Below are positions 56,505 through 64,000 of a stretch of 64,000 nt of DNA, in pieces; positions within the stretch are counted from its first letter, which is position 1, and the number at the start of each line of letters is the position of its first letter. Location: assembly GCF_006716065.1 (NCBI RefSeq), contig NZ_VFOL01000001.1:3348001-3412000 (forward strand), given 5' to 3'. The stretch is from Salinispora arenicola. GTDB lineage: Bacteria > Actinomycetota > Actinomycetes > Mycobacteriales > Micromonosporaceae. The position numbers and the translations under genes are program-made. The notes under the pieces are model-generated. The model saw nothing but the letters and a program-made list of their open reading frames with translations, was not told the origin of the DNA and ran no database searches.

Positions 56505-59023
56505 GTTGGTTCTCCTTGACGGTGGCTGTGGTCACGGGTGATGGGGCGTGGCGTCGCGTTCGTGTGCGGGGTCGAGGCCGACGGCCGCACCAGTGCGCCA
56601 AGGCGGATCTCCGCGCAGTGCGGCTGGTCGTCGTGGCGCCACCACAGGTCCTCTGGCGTGGGCAGCATCTCAGACACCACCACGTCGGCCTCGGGAAGGC
56701 GGGCGAGGTCGAGCACGGCCATGGGGTCGGCGAAGTCGACGTACAGCGGCTTCGGCTCGGCGGGATGACGGACGTAGACGTGGCGCGGAAGTCGCTGGTG
56801 AGCCCGGATGCGGTGGATGGCCAACCACTGTCCGTACGCATCGCCGGCCCGCTCCGGGAGGCGCACCCGCCACCGGGCACGTTGCAGCACGACACCGTCG
56901 ACGACGATGCGCGGGGTGTAGGTTCCGAGGTCGATCGAGACCGGGCCGAGCGCCGGGCGGGAGAGCGCCCGGTGCAGGGTGGAGGAGAGATCCCCCGGCC
57001 ACAGCAGCCGGCGTTGGCCACCGACAAGGACGGCATCCGCCGAGGCGGGCACGTGGGCCTCCGCGATCGGCACCACCTCGGCGCGGTCCTTGCCCGACAG
57101 GCCGCTGAGCTCGATCGCGACGCCTGGTAGCTCCGGAGTGACGTGGGCGCTGCGGCGGCGGGAGACGATGGTCGCGGCCGTCTCCGGTGGGACCGCCCGT
57201 CGAACTCTGGCCACGAAGTCGTTCCACAGCCCGTCCGGGTCACTGTGCAGAGGCTGCTCCAGCCCACCGAAGATCGAGCTGCAGTCGTCGTGCAACTCCG
57301 ACAGCACCCAGGTGGCGGTGGCCGGGTCCGGGCCAGCCACCATCAGGTCGGGGCTGGGCAGGCAGGCGTCGTCCGGGCCGAGGGAAACCGTCTCCCACAA
57401 CGGGGCAAGGGCATCCGCGAGCACGTGCCGGTCGAGCTCGACGACCGGTGGCCGATCAGCGACCGCGTCCAGGTCGCCGGCAGCTTTCGTGGTCAGTTCG
57501 TGCAGGATGGCATCCAGCCGGTCGCGCCGATCGCGACGGGCGGGAATCTCCTGGGTGGCGAGTGCCGCGAGTGGGGCCGACGCGCCACGCAGCGCGGTAC
57601 ACAGGGCGTCCCGGGCGTCCTCGCGCGCAAGGAGAGCGGCCAGGAAAGCCAGGGGGAACACGGCCTCGGTGACCTGGCGGATCCGGTCGACGACGGGTGT
57701 GCCGAGGCTGACGCGTTCGCTGAGCGGACTGGACCTGTCCTCGTGGAACAACTCCCGATCGGCGTAGTGCCGTCCACTGTTACGGGAGGCGTCACCGCCG
57801 GCTCGCTCGCTGGCCTGCCGTGCTGCGGTCAGGTGCTCCGCGCGGGCCGGCCACCCGGCCTCGGCGTACCTGTCCCGGCTGTCGGTGAGTTCGACGACCG
57901 CGGGCGTGGGGTGCTCGACGGCGAGCCGGGTCAACGCGTGTAGCTCGGTGGCAGGGAGACGCCAGGGCGAGACGGTCAGCGCCGGGCCCAGTGCCCGGAC
58001 CAGCCGTGCCAGGTGCTCGTCGGATTGATCCGTTGTTCCGGCACGGTCCAGCAGGTCGGCCAGGCGGGATCCGGGTCTGTCGGTCGCCGCCTGCCGCAGT
58101 GCCAGCGCCTCGGCGGCGACGGTGTAGCGACGGCCGTCGACGACCCTTTCCAGTACGCGCTCCGGGCCCGGCTGCCGGAACAGTGGGTTCGGCCAGGCGC
58201 GCTGGGTGCGCAGGGGAGTTTCCCGGGCGGCCTGCCCGCGGAGCTGTTCGACCAGCCAGGCGCTCGCCTCCACCACCACGCGTTCGCGGACTGGTGTCCC
58301 GATCCGTACCGCCTGATCCTGCTCGGGGTCCAGTTTGCTGAACAACACCGGACCGAAGAAGGAGACCGTCTCGCATTTGGTGGCGAAGCGACGGATGTAG
58401 CGATGAAGGGTGTTGAGCCGGCGGCGCAGCGCGCGGGGTGGGTCGGCGCCGGCCGCCGAATCGTCCCACGCGGGGTGATCCGTGGGCGGCGTCCGCAGTG
58501 CGGAGTGGAAGAAGCTTGGGTTCGACACGAACACGGCGTGCCGGAAGGAGTCGGAGTTGGCGGTCGTCGCGGTGCTGAGCCGAGCCTGGCGTAGTGCCCC
58601 GTCGAACTCCGTGCGGACGGTCGCCAGGTGCCTGTCGTGGGCGTCGACCAGCACGTTCCATCGTGAAGCCCACTCCGGCATGCCAGTCGCTGCCAGGATC
58701 GCGATCCCACGCTCGTCCAGCCGGACGCCCGCCTCGACCCGGCGTCGACAGCCCTGCAGCGCGCGGAGGGAGCGTTGACGGGGTTCGACGTCCCGGACGG
58801 CCTCGCGCAGGGTGGGCCAGCACTCGTGGAGGAAGTGGGCGCGCGTCGCCTCGAGGTCCTGCTCTGCGGCGAATACCCGGTCCGCGGCGTCGATGAGCGT
58901 CGCGGTGGCGAGTCCAGCCACCATCTGGACGGGGAAACCGGTGGTACGGAGCAACGTCCACGGTACGGCCTCGACGGTCAACTCCCCCCGCCCCGCCGGC
59001 ACCGTCCAGTTCAGTGCTGCCAT
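56501..59023 (-). CDS. LanB-like lantibiotic dehydratase-family enzyme (possible PEARL)
   Basis: An 840-residue protein of the LanB family, which use glutamyl- or other aminoacyl-tRNA. The N-terminal domain has FVSNPSFFHSAL and RFATKCETVSFFGPVLF; the C-terminal part has PRHVYVRHPAEPKPLYVDF and VVSEMLPTPEDLWWR. No separate elimination (SpaB_C-type) gene is seen. In the ammosamide and lymphostin-type pathways similar proteins add amino acids to the C-terminus of a carrier peptide (PEARLs). ATG 59023 has AGGAGG six bases upstream. It is divergent from the M20 gene. Confidence 0.82.
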   Translation of the reverse strand: MAALNWTVPAGRGELTVEAVPWTLLRTTGFPVQMVAGLATATLIDAADRVFAAEQDLEATRAHFLHECWPTLREAVRDVEPRQRSLRALQGCRRRVEAGVRLDERGIAILAATGMPEWASRWNVLVDAHDRHLATVRTEFDGALRQARLSTATTANSDSFRHAVFVSNPSFFHSALRTPPTDHPAWDDSAAGADPPRALRRRLNTLHRYIRRFATKCETVSFFGPVLFSKLDPEQDQAVRIGTPVRERVVVEASAWLVEQLRGQAARETPLRTQRAWPNPLFRQPGPERVLERVVDGRRYTVAAEALALRQAATDRPGSRLADLLDRAGTTDQSDEHLARLVRALGPALTVSPWRLPATELHALTRLAVEHPTPAVVELTDSRDRYAEAGWPARAEHLTAARQASERAGGDASRNSGRHYADRELFHEDRSSPLSERVSLGTPVVDRIRQVTEAVFPLAFLAALLAREDARDALCTALRGASAPLAALATQEIPARRDRRDRLDAILHELTTKAAGDLDAVADRPPVVELDRHVLADALAPLWETVSLGPDDACLPSPDLMVAGPDPATATWVLSELHDDCSSIFGGLEQPLHSDPDGLWNDFVARVRRAVPPETAATIVSRRRSAHVTPELPGVAIELSGLSGKDRAEVVPIAEAHVPASADAVLVGGQRRLLWPGDLSSTLHRALSRPALGPVSIDLGTYTPRIVVDGVVLQRARWRVRLPERAGDAYGQWLAIHRIRAHQRLPRHVYVRHPAEPKPLYVDFADPMAVLDLARLPEADVVVSEMLPTPEDLWWRHDDQPHCAEIRLGALVRPSASTPHTNATPRPITRDHSHRQGEPT

Positions 59024-59124
59024 GTCGAGCCTCCTGACTGGTCTCGCTTTCGGTTGCCGGCTCGGGTAGGAACGAGAGGGCACAGGTACGTCACCGTGCG
59101 CCGGTCGGTGAAACGGGAGGGAAC
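59024..59124. promoter_or_regulatory. Divergent control region of the metabolite cluster
   Basis: This 101-base gap separates the LanB-like gene (minus) and the M20 gene (plus), each with a good ribosome binding site at its edge. It must hold the promoters for both sides. No clear -10/-35 pair or operator stands out, and it is too short for a precursor peptide gene. Confidence 0.45.
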
Positions 59125-60333
59125 ATGCGGCGGATGAGGCTCAGCCCCGAGGTTCGGCGTCGGTGTCAGGACGCCGTCGACCAGGCCCAGGATCGCCTGC
59201 TCGCCCTGTCGCGGAGCCTGCACGCGGAGCCGGAGACGGCGTTCCGGGAGTACCGCAGCGCGGCCAAGGTGAGCGGGCTGCTGCGCGACGAGGGCTTCGC
59301 CGTCGACGTTGGCGTCGGTGGACTCGACACCGCCTTCACCGCCCGGTACGGCGACGGTCCACTCGTGGTCGGGCTGTGCGCCGAATACGACGCGCTGCCG
59401 GGACTCGGTCACGCCTGCGGACACAACATCATCGCCGCCTCGTCGGTCGGCGCGGCCCTGGCGCTGCGTGAGGTGGCGGCGGAGCTCGACCTCACGGTCG
59501 TCGTGGTCGGCACGCCCGCCGAGGAGGAAGGCGGTGGCAAGATCACCTTGTTGGAGGCCGGGGTTTTCGACTCGGTCTCGATGGCCATGCTGGTCCACCC
59601 GGCCCCCGAGGACAACTGTGCACCCCGCCCGCTCGCCCTGGTCGAGCTGGAGGTCACCTACACCGGACGGGAGTCCCATTCCGCGCTCGCACCGCACCTG
59701 GGCGTCAACGCCGCGGACGCGTTGACCATCGCCGAGGTCGCCGTGGGCGTCGGGCGTCAGCACTTCGAGCCGCGCCAGCAGGTGCACGGCATTGTCACCC
59801 GCGGCGGTGACGTGCCGAACGTGGTTCCGGCGCACACCCGTGCCCTGTACAACCTGCGCGCGGCCGACATGGAGTCCCTGAGCCGGCTGGAGTCGCGGAT
59901 CCGGGCCTGCTTCGCCGCCGGCGCGATCGGCGCCGGCTGTACCCATGAGGTCAGCGCCACGCCCGCGTACGCCGAACTGGTGCACGATTCCTTCCTGTCC
60001 GAGGCGTACCGGTCGGCGGCGACCGAGTTGGGCCGCCCACTGGTCTCCCGCGCGCAGGAGCTGGAGATGCCCACCGGCAGTACCGACATGGGCAACGTGA
60101 GTCGCGCGTTGCCCAGTCTGCAGCCGAGTATCGGGATCAACAGCGGAGACGCCGTCAACCACCAGCCCGAGTTCGCCGCGGCGTGTGTGGCACCCGGTGC
60201 TGATCGGGCGCTGCTGCAGGGCGCCGTCGCGCTCGCCTGGACCGCCGCCCAGGCCGCCCAGGACGAGCAAGCCCGCCAGCGGCTGCTGGACCAGCACCGG
60301 GAGCGTGGCGCATCGAAGGTGGGCCCACGGTAG
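59125..60333 (+). CDS. M20-family metallo-amidohydrolase
   Basis: A 402-residue zinc amidohydrolase of the AbgB/hippurate hydrolase kind. Metal-ligand motifs are HACGHNI, GTPAEEEGGGKI, MLVHPAPED and the late SINSGD-like GINSGDAVNHQPEF; the lid domain has YTGRESHSALAPHLGVNAADAL. GGGAGGG lies just before the ATG. It is the sole plus-strand gene of the cluster, transcribed away from the LanB-like gene. Release of an amide- or peptide-linked intermediate is a plausible role, by inference. Confidence 0.88.
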   Translation: MRRMRLSPEVRRRCQDAVDQAQDRLLALSRSLHAEPETAFREYRSAAKVSGLLRDEGFAVDVGVGGLDTAFTARYGDGPLVVGLCAEYDALPGLGHACGHNIIAASSVGAALALREVAAELDLTVVVVGTPAEEEGGGKITLLEAGVFDSVSMAMLVHPAPEDNCAPRPLALVELEVTYTGRESHSALAPHLGVNAADALTIAEVAVGVGRQHFEPRQQVHGIVTRGGDVPNVVPAHTRALYNLRAADMESLSRLESRIRACFAAGAIGAGCTHEVSATPAYAELVHDSFLSEAYRSAATELGRPLVSRAQELEMPTGSTDMGNVSRALPSLQPSIGINSGDAVNHQPEFAAACVAPGADRALLQGAVALAWTAAQAAQDEQARQRLLDQHRERGASKVGPR

Positions 60334-60455
60334 GGATGGGCAGCCACCCCTACTCGACCGCATCTGTCGGGGCGACCACCTGGCCAGGCGCCGGCGGCGG
60401 CACCGATGCGTCGCCCGCCCTCGACCGGCCGGGCGCCGGGCGGATCGTCTACGTC

Positions 60456-61127
60456 TCATGGCAGTCGCACCACGGTTTCGCCCTCGTCGGTGCCGATCCG
60501 CACCGCGGTGATCTCCGGATCCGCTGTGTCGTCGATAGTCACCGCGAGTCCTTCCAGCCCTGGCCAACGTCGAGCCCAGTCCCGTTCCGGCGCCGGGCCC
60601 GTCGTCAGGCCCGCGAGTGCGGTGGGCCGCACCCGGTGCCCGGCTGCCCGCAGGTCACCTGCCACCCGGCCAGCGCGTTCCGTGGGATTGCCGTAGCTCA
60701 GAAAGAACGGCAGGACCTGGCTGCGCCAGGACAGATCGAACGCGGCCTCCGCCCAGGGCACCCGCTGGCCGTCGGCGCGTACGGACTCGCCCCGCAGCAG
60801 GCCGGGGTCGACTCCGGTGACCTGTTCCACCTGCCGTGCGGTGGACTCGACGTCGTCGGTGAGTACCGCCCAGTTGAGGAAGGTCGGACCGTCCGCGGTC
60901 CGCTCCAGGAACAGGCGGCCGAAGTCGCTGCCGGCAAGCTCCCGCTCGTTGTCGGAGACGAGTAGCTCCAGGTACTGGACGTCGGGGGTGTCGAACGGCA
61001 CGATCCAACTCGCGGTGCCGTCCGGGTTGGGGCTGCCGTCGGTGATCCCGAAGCCGTGTCTGTTCCACAGCAGTTCCCGGAGCGGGGTGATCGTGCGTGC
61101 TCCGAGGATCACGTGGTCGATCCGCAT
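60456..61127 (-). CDS. Glyoxalase-like (VOC fold) protein
   Basis: A 223-residue protein beginning MRIDHVILGARTI, the usual opening of the glyoxalase-like VOC group (PF13468 type), with FGITDGSPNPDGTASWIVPF and QYLELLV after it. Two VOC half-repeats are visible. Some members serve as self-resistance proteins, others as enzymes; the metal ligands here cannot be assigned. The ATG shares its first base with the stop of the FAD enzyme gene (TGATG). Confidence 0.8.
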   Translation of the reverse strand: MRIDHVILGARTITPLRELLWNRHGFGITDGSPNPDGTASWIVPFDTPDVQYLELLVSDNERELAGSDFGRLFLERTADGPTFLNWAVLTDDVESTARQVEQVTGVDPGLLRGESVRADGQRVPWAEAAFDLSWRSQVLPFFLSYGNPTERAGRVAGDLRAAGHRVRPTALAGLTTGPAPERDWARRWPGLEGLAVTIDDTADPEITAVRIGTDEGETVVRLP

Positions 61128-62230
61128 CACGCGGCACCTCCCCGGGCGTGCGTCGGGCACATGCGGTAGGGAAGGGCGTCCCAGTCGGCCGAGAGCAACC
61201 CGGCCGCCATGCCCTTTGCGGAGGCACGGGCCGAGAGCAGCCCGTGACCGGCGTGCCCCGCCGAGATGAAAATCCGTTCGTGACCGGGCACCGCCCCTGC
61301 CAACGGCCGACCGGTGTCGGAGACCGGCCGCAGCCCCGCACGCAGTTCCACGGGAACGGAGTCGGCAAGGCTGGGCATGGCGGCGGTCGCGAACCGGAGC
61401 AGCTGGCCGATGCCCTGCGCGGTGACCTGGTCGGCGAAGCCGGCGTCCTCCTCGGTGGCCCCGACGAGGATGTCGTCGCCGACGCCGGGTGCGAGGTAGT
61501 AGGCGGAGGACAGGATGCTGGGCAGCTTCTCGTCGGTGCGCAGCACCACCATCTGGCCCCGTTGCGGCCGGATCCCGGTGGACGCCGCCAGTCCTTCGGC
61601 GGAACTCCACGCGCCAGCGGCGATCACGACCCGGTCGGCGTGCAGTGTCGCCTCGTCGGTCTGGATGACCGTTGTCCGCCCCTCCTCGCGCACCTCGCGC
61701 ACCTCGCATCCCTGTTGCCAGTCGACCCCCTGGTCACGGCAGCGACCGCGGACAGCGGCCAGATAACGTCGACCGTCGACCATGAGCCCGCCCTCGGCGT
61801 GCAGGTAGTGCCGGCTGGGCGGAAGCTTCAGGCCGGCGGCGACCGCGGTGAGGTCGGCGCCGGTGACCCGGTCGCCGGCGCCCGCCTCCGCCAACAGGTG
61901 GCCGTAGGTGTCGATGTCCTGCTCGCGCAGGGCACGCAGGATCGGTCGCACCACGCTGAACGTGCCGAACTGTGGTTCCAGGCGTGCCACGTCAGCGTTC
62001 AGGTCCAGCTTCGCGGTGCGCAGCCATGAGTAGAACTCGTGATCGTCCAGGTAGCGCAGGGAGGGCACAGCCACGCCGGCCGCGCGGTGGGTCGCGTGTC
62101 CGGGCTCGGCGCCGGCGTCCAGCACCAGGACCGAGGCGCCCTGGCTACTCAACTCCTCCGCCAGGCAGGCACCGACTATCCCGCCGCCGACGATGGCGAA
62201 ATCAGGAGTTGACGACGGTAACGACAGCAT
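61127..62230 (-). CDS. FAD-dependent amine oxidase (DAO/glycine oxidase-like)
   Basis: A 367-residue flavoprotein with the N-terminal FAD motif FAIVGGGIVGACLAEELSSQG, HADRVVIAAGAWS in the middle and PVSDTGRPLAGAVPGHERIFISAGHAGHGLLSA at the end, as in the D-amino acid/glycine oxidase family. It is encoded between tldE and the VOC gene; it overlaps tldE by 29 bases. Oxidation of an amine or amino acid during heterocycle formation is inferred from context. Confidence 0.88.
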   Translation of the reverse strand: MLSLPSSTPDFAIVGGGIVGACLAEELSSQGASVLVLDAGAEPGHATHRAAGVAVPSLRYLDDHEFYSWLRTAKLDLNADVARLEPQFGTFSVVRPILRALREQDIDTYGHLLAEAGAGDRVTGADLTAVAAGLKLPPSRHYLHAEGGLMVDGRRYLAAVRGRCRDQGVDWQQGCEVREVREEGRTTVIQTDEATLHADRVVIAAGAWSSAEGLAASTGIRPQRGQMVVLRTDEKLPSILSSAYYLAPGVGDDILVGATEEDAGFADQVTAQGIGQLLRFATAAMPSLADSVPVELRAGLRPVSDTGRPLAGAVPGHERIFISAGHAGHGLLSARASAKGMAAGLLSADWDALPYRMCPTHARGGAA

Positions 62231-63281
62231 GTCCTGTACCTTCCAGTTCGGCCGCGCTGGCGAGTACCAGCGAGCGGGTGGTCACGTCGCTGTCGCCGTA
62301 GACAGCCGTTCGGGCGCCCGTCAGACCGCGGGCATGACGTAGCAGGTGGATGGGCTTGCCGTGCAGCACGATGACGAAACTGTTGTCGGGGCGGTCGACC
62401 GGTCGGGCCACACAGTGGATTCGGATGGTGCCGTCGCCGTGGTAGCGCTGAAGCCCCTCGACACACCACAGGACCTCGATCGCGTTCGAGGGCGCAGTTC
62501 CGTCGGGCCCATCCAGGTCGAGCCGAACGATCGGCGGCGGGCCACAGGCGGCGGCGTCGTGGTCCCAGACGGCCCTTCCCTGCGGCACGCCGTCCCGCCA
62601 CCGCGCCGGTGGGCAGATCCGGCCGGCATCGACCAGGGTGTTGACCTCGGCTGGATCACCGAGGTCATCCAGGTCGTACCCGGTTGGCACCGCGGGAAGA
62701 TCCCGGATCGTCAGCCCGGGTAGCACCCGGCGACCGGCGAGGCGCTGAGCGGTCTGCCTGCCGTTGCGCGAGGTCAGGGAGAACGCCGCGCCGGCCACGA
62801 GCACGGCCGAGGGCCCGGGGCGCAGGATGAGCGGGCGCTCCCGCCAGTCGTCCGGCGGCTCGGCGTCCGGTTGGTGCGCCAGCCCCGCCAGGTCGTGTCC
62901 CGTGACGGCCGGCACCAACTCGGCCGGTGCACCGTAGCCGACGGTGCCGAGCACGACGGGCCCGGCGGCGGTCTCGACGCGGACCAGCAGGTCGGCGCGA
63001 CCGATGGTCGGCGGGTCGTCACCAGCACACCGTTCGTGGATCGTGGCAACCGCGCTCTGTAGCCCGTCAAGGGTGGTGTCGATCCGGGCGGTGGCATCCG
63101 TGAGCAGTAGTGCCACGTTCTTGGCCGCCTCGTCGGCGACGGATCCGTCGATCCGTCGGGAGTCGACGATTCGTCCGGCCGCGGTCCGGCGCAGGTGCAC
63201 GATGTCCAGCGACACGGTCAACCGTGGGCCACCGGGGGTGGGAGTGAGCAGCCCGGAGGCGCGAAGCCTGAGTTCACGCAT
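62202..63281 (-). CDS. TldE/PmbA-like protein
   Basis: A 359-residue member of the TldD/PmbA superfamily that lacks the HExxxH motif, so it is the TldE-type partner. Landmarks are the N-terminal RIDGSVADEAAKNVA region, a central GRRVLPGLTIRDLPAVPTGY and the C-terminal NAIEVLWCVEGLQRYHGDGT and HGKPIHLLRHA. ATG 63281 overlaps the upstream tldD by eight bases. With TldD it should form the heterodimeric peptidase known for trimming modified peptides such as microcin B17. Confidence 0.78.
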   Translation of the reverse strand: MRELRLRASGLLTPTPGGPRLTVSLDIVHLRRTAAGRIVDSRRIDGSVADEAAKNVALLLTDATARIDTTLDGLQSAVATIHERCAGDDPPTIGRADLLVRVETAAGPVVLGTVGYGAPAELVPAVTGHDLAGLAHQPDAEPPDDWRERPLILRPGPSAVLVAGAAFSLTSRNGRQTAQRLAGRRVLPGLTIRDLPAVPTGYDLDDLGDPAEVNTLVDAGRICPPARWRDGVPQGRAVWDHDAAACGPPPIVRLDLDGPDGTAPSNAIEVLWCVEGLQRYHGDGTIRIHCVARPVDRPDNSFVIVLHGKPIHLLRHARGLTGARTAVYGDSDVTTRSLVLASAAELEGTGHAVVTVVNS

Positions 63282-64000
63282 CTGCCACCGCCCGTATCCC
63301 GACCGATCCCGCCGGGAGCCGGAAACCCGCGTTGGCGAACGACACCAGGACCGGGTACTGCCCAAGCTTTCCGCAGCCACCGGTGGCCCGGAGGTAGCCC
63401 GCGACCTGGTGTGCGTAGGGCCGCAGCTTCGCCAGCGCACTCGTGCCGTCGCCAACGATGCGCAGTGGGCCGAGTCGAGCGGTGGTGCCGTCAGCCCGGT
63501 GCAGAACGGAGATCGGCGCGTGGAAGACGAACGCGCCGGAGGCGATGTTCATCATGTCCAGCCGCAACCCGCGGGGAGCGATCCAGTCCCCGGCAGGCTC
63601 CTCGACCTCGACGCCGGGTTCCACCACCGCCGCGGTGTGCGTCATCCGCGGAATCGCGGGGTGCCGGTAGCTCTGCCTGCGTCCGTGGCCGGTTCTGGTG
63701 GTGTTCAGGCGCAGGGCCAGGGCCAGATCATTCATCGGCCGACCAGTCACACCCCGGTCGATCAGGCGGGTCGTCACACAGTCGGCGCCCTCGTCGTCGA
63801 ACGCGCTGCGGTAGCCGCCAGCGGCCATGTGGCCACCGTCGATGACGGTCAGCCACGGTGGAGCCACTCGGTGCCCGAGCCGCTCACCCAGGTAGCTGGT
63901 GCCGGAGGCGACGACGTCAGCCTCCATCGGGTGACCGACGATCTCGTGGAAGAACGCCCCGGCGAACCCGGGCAGCAGAACGAGGTCGGCGTCCGGGGGC
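63274..64000 (-). CDS. TldD-like metallopeptidase (C-terminal part, runs off window)
   Basis: The fragment continues beyond position 64000; its stop is at 63274. It has the zinc motif HEIVGH in PGFAGAFFHEIVGHPMEADV and the family segments WLTVIDGGHMAAGGYRSAFDDEG, TTRTGHGRRQSYRHPAIPRM and TGGCGKLGQYPVLVSFANAG. With the adjacent TldE-like protein it probably forms a peptidase that degrades or trims a leader peptide. The start and N-terminal third are outside the window. Confidence 0.88.
   Translation of the reverse strand, partial: PPDADLVLLPGFAGAFFHEIVGHPMEADVVASGTSYLGERLGHRVAPPWLTVIDGGHMAAGGYRSAFDDEGADCVTTRLIDRGVTGRPMNDLALALRLNTTRTGHGRRQSYRHPAIPRMTHTAAVVEPGVEVEEPAGDWIAPRGLRLDMMNIASGAFVFHAPISVLHRADGTTARLGPLRIVGDGTSALAKLRPYAHQVAGYLRATGGCGKLGQYPVLVSFANAGFRLPAGSVGIRAVADA

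Overview
This window is about 72% G+C chromosomal DNA from a high-GC actinomycete. Gene order and protein sequences point to Micromonosporaceae (Micromonospora or Salinispora type). Starts are often GTG, several genes appear leaderless (TANNNT 6-7 bases before the start codon), and genes are tightly coupled by ATGA/TGATG overlaps. I see no rRNA, tRNA, CRISPR array, transposase, integrase or plasmid function.

Layout. (1) 0.1-13.3 kb is central carbon metabolism: gap-pgk-tpiA-secG on the plus strand, then tkt-tal-pgi-zwf-opcA-pgl on the minus strand, with ctaB divergent from tkt. (2) 13.6-16.0 kb holds a small unknown protein, an ATP-grasp protein and ctaA (heme A synthase). (3) 16.1-22.9 kb is a SUF iron-sulfur operon (sufR-B-D-Rieske ferredoxin-C-S-U-T). 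(4) 23-30.6 kb carries a LysE-type exporter, an acVLRF1-type peptidyl-tRNA hydrolase, an ABC-F ATPase with a possible leader peptide, a small HTH protein, an enoyl-CoA hydratase, an ABC exporter and an SDR. (5) 30.6-32.8 kb is a compact three-gene operon: a TIGR04222-like membrane protein with a Gly/Cys-rich tail, a DUF692/MNIO enzyme and a probable MNIO partner protein. (6) 33-39 kb contains the TetR regulator acnR, a HAD phosphatase, a RIO-type kinase, a DUF2630 protein and aconitase. acnR and acn share a 19-bp operator-like element. (7) 39.3-44.5 kb contains a DUF5993/DsbB-like pair and two paralogous secreted beta-helix proteins, one with a 219-bp in-frame repeat. (8) 44.7-48.3 kb holds pepP and asnB. 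(9) 48.4-64.0 kb is a specialised-metabolite cluster that runs off the right edge.

The metabolite cluster combines a 2374-residue megasynthase (adenylation-carrier-KS-AT-carrier-thioester reductase-tandem GNAT), a SAM methyltransferase, an 840-residue LanB-like enzyme, an M20 amidohydrolase, a glyoxalase-like protein, an FAD amine oxidase-like enzyme and a TldE/TldD pair. One malonyl extension, reductive release and O-methylation would give a methoxy-enone. With the LanB/TldDE/FAD enzymes this resembles, from memory, the lymphostin (and ammosamide) pyrroloquinoline pathways, in which peptide-appended amino acids are processed into alkaloids. I infer a lymphostin-type cluster; its precursor peptide gene is not in the window.

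The features least covered by what I know are the MNIO/Cys-Gly-tail operon, the shared AcnR element, the candidate leaderless leader peptide before the ABC-F gene, and the repeat-bearing beta-helix protein with its conserved inverted-repeat promoter.
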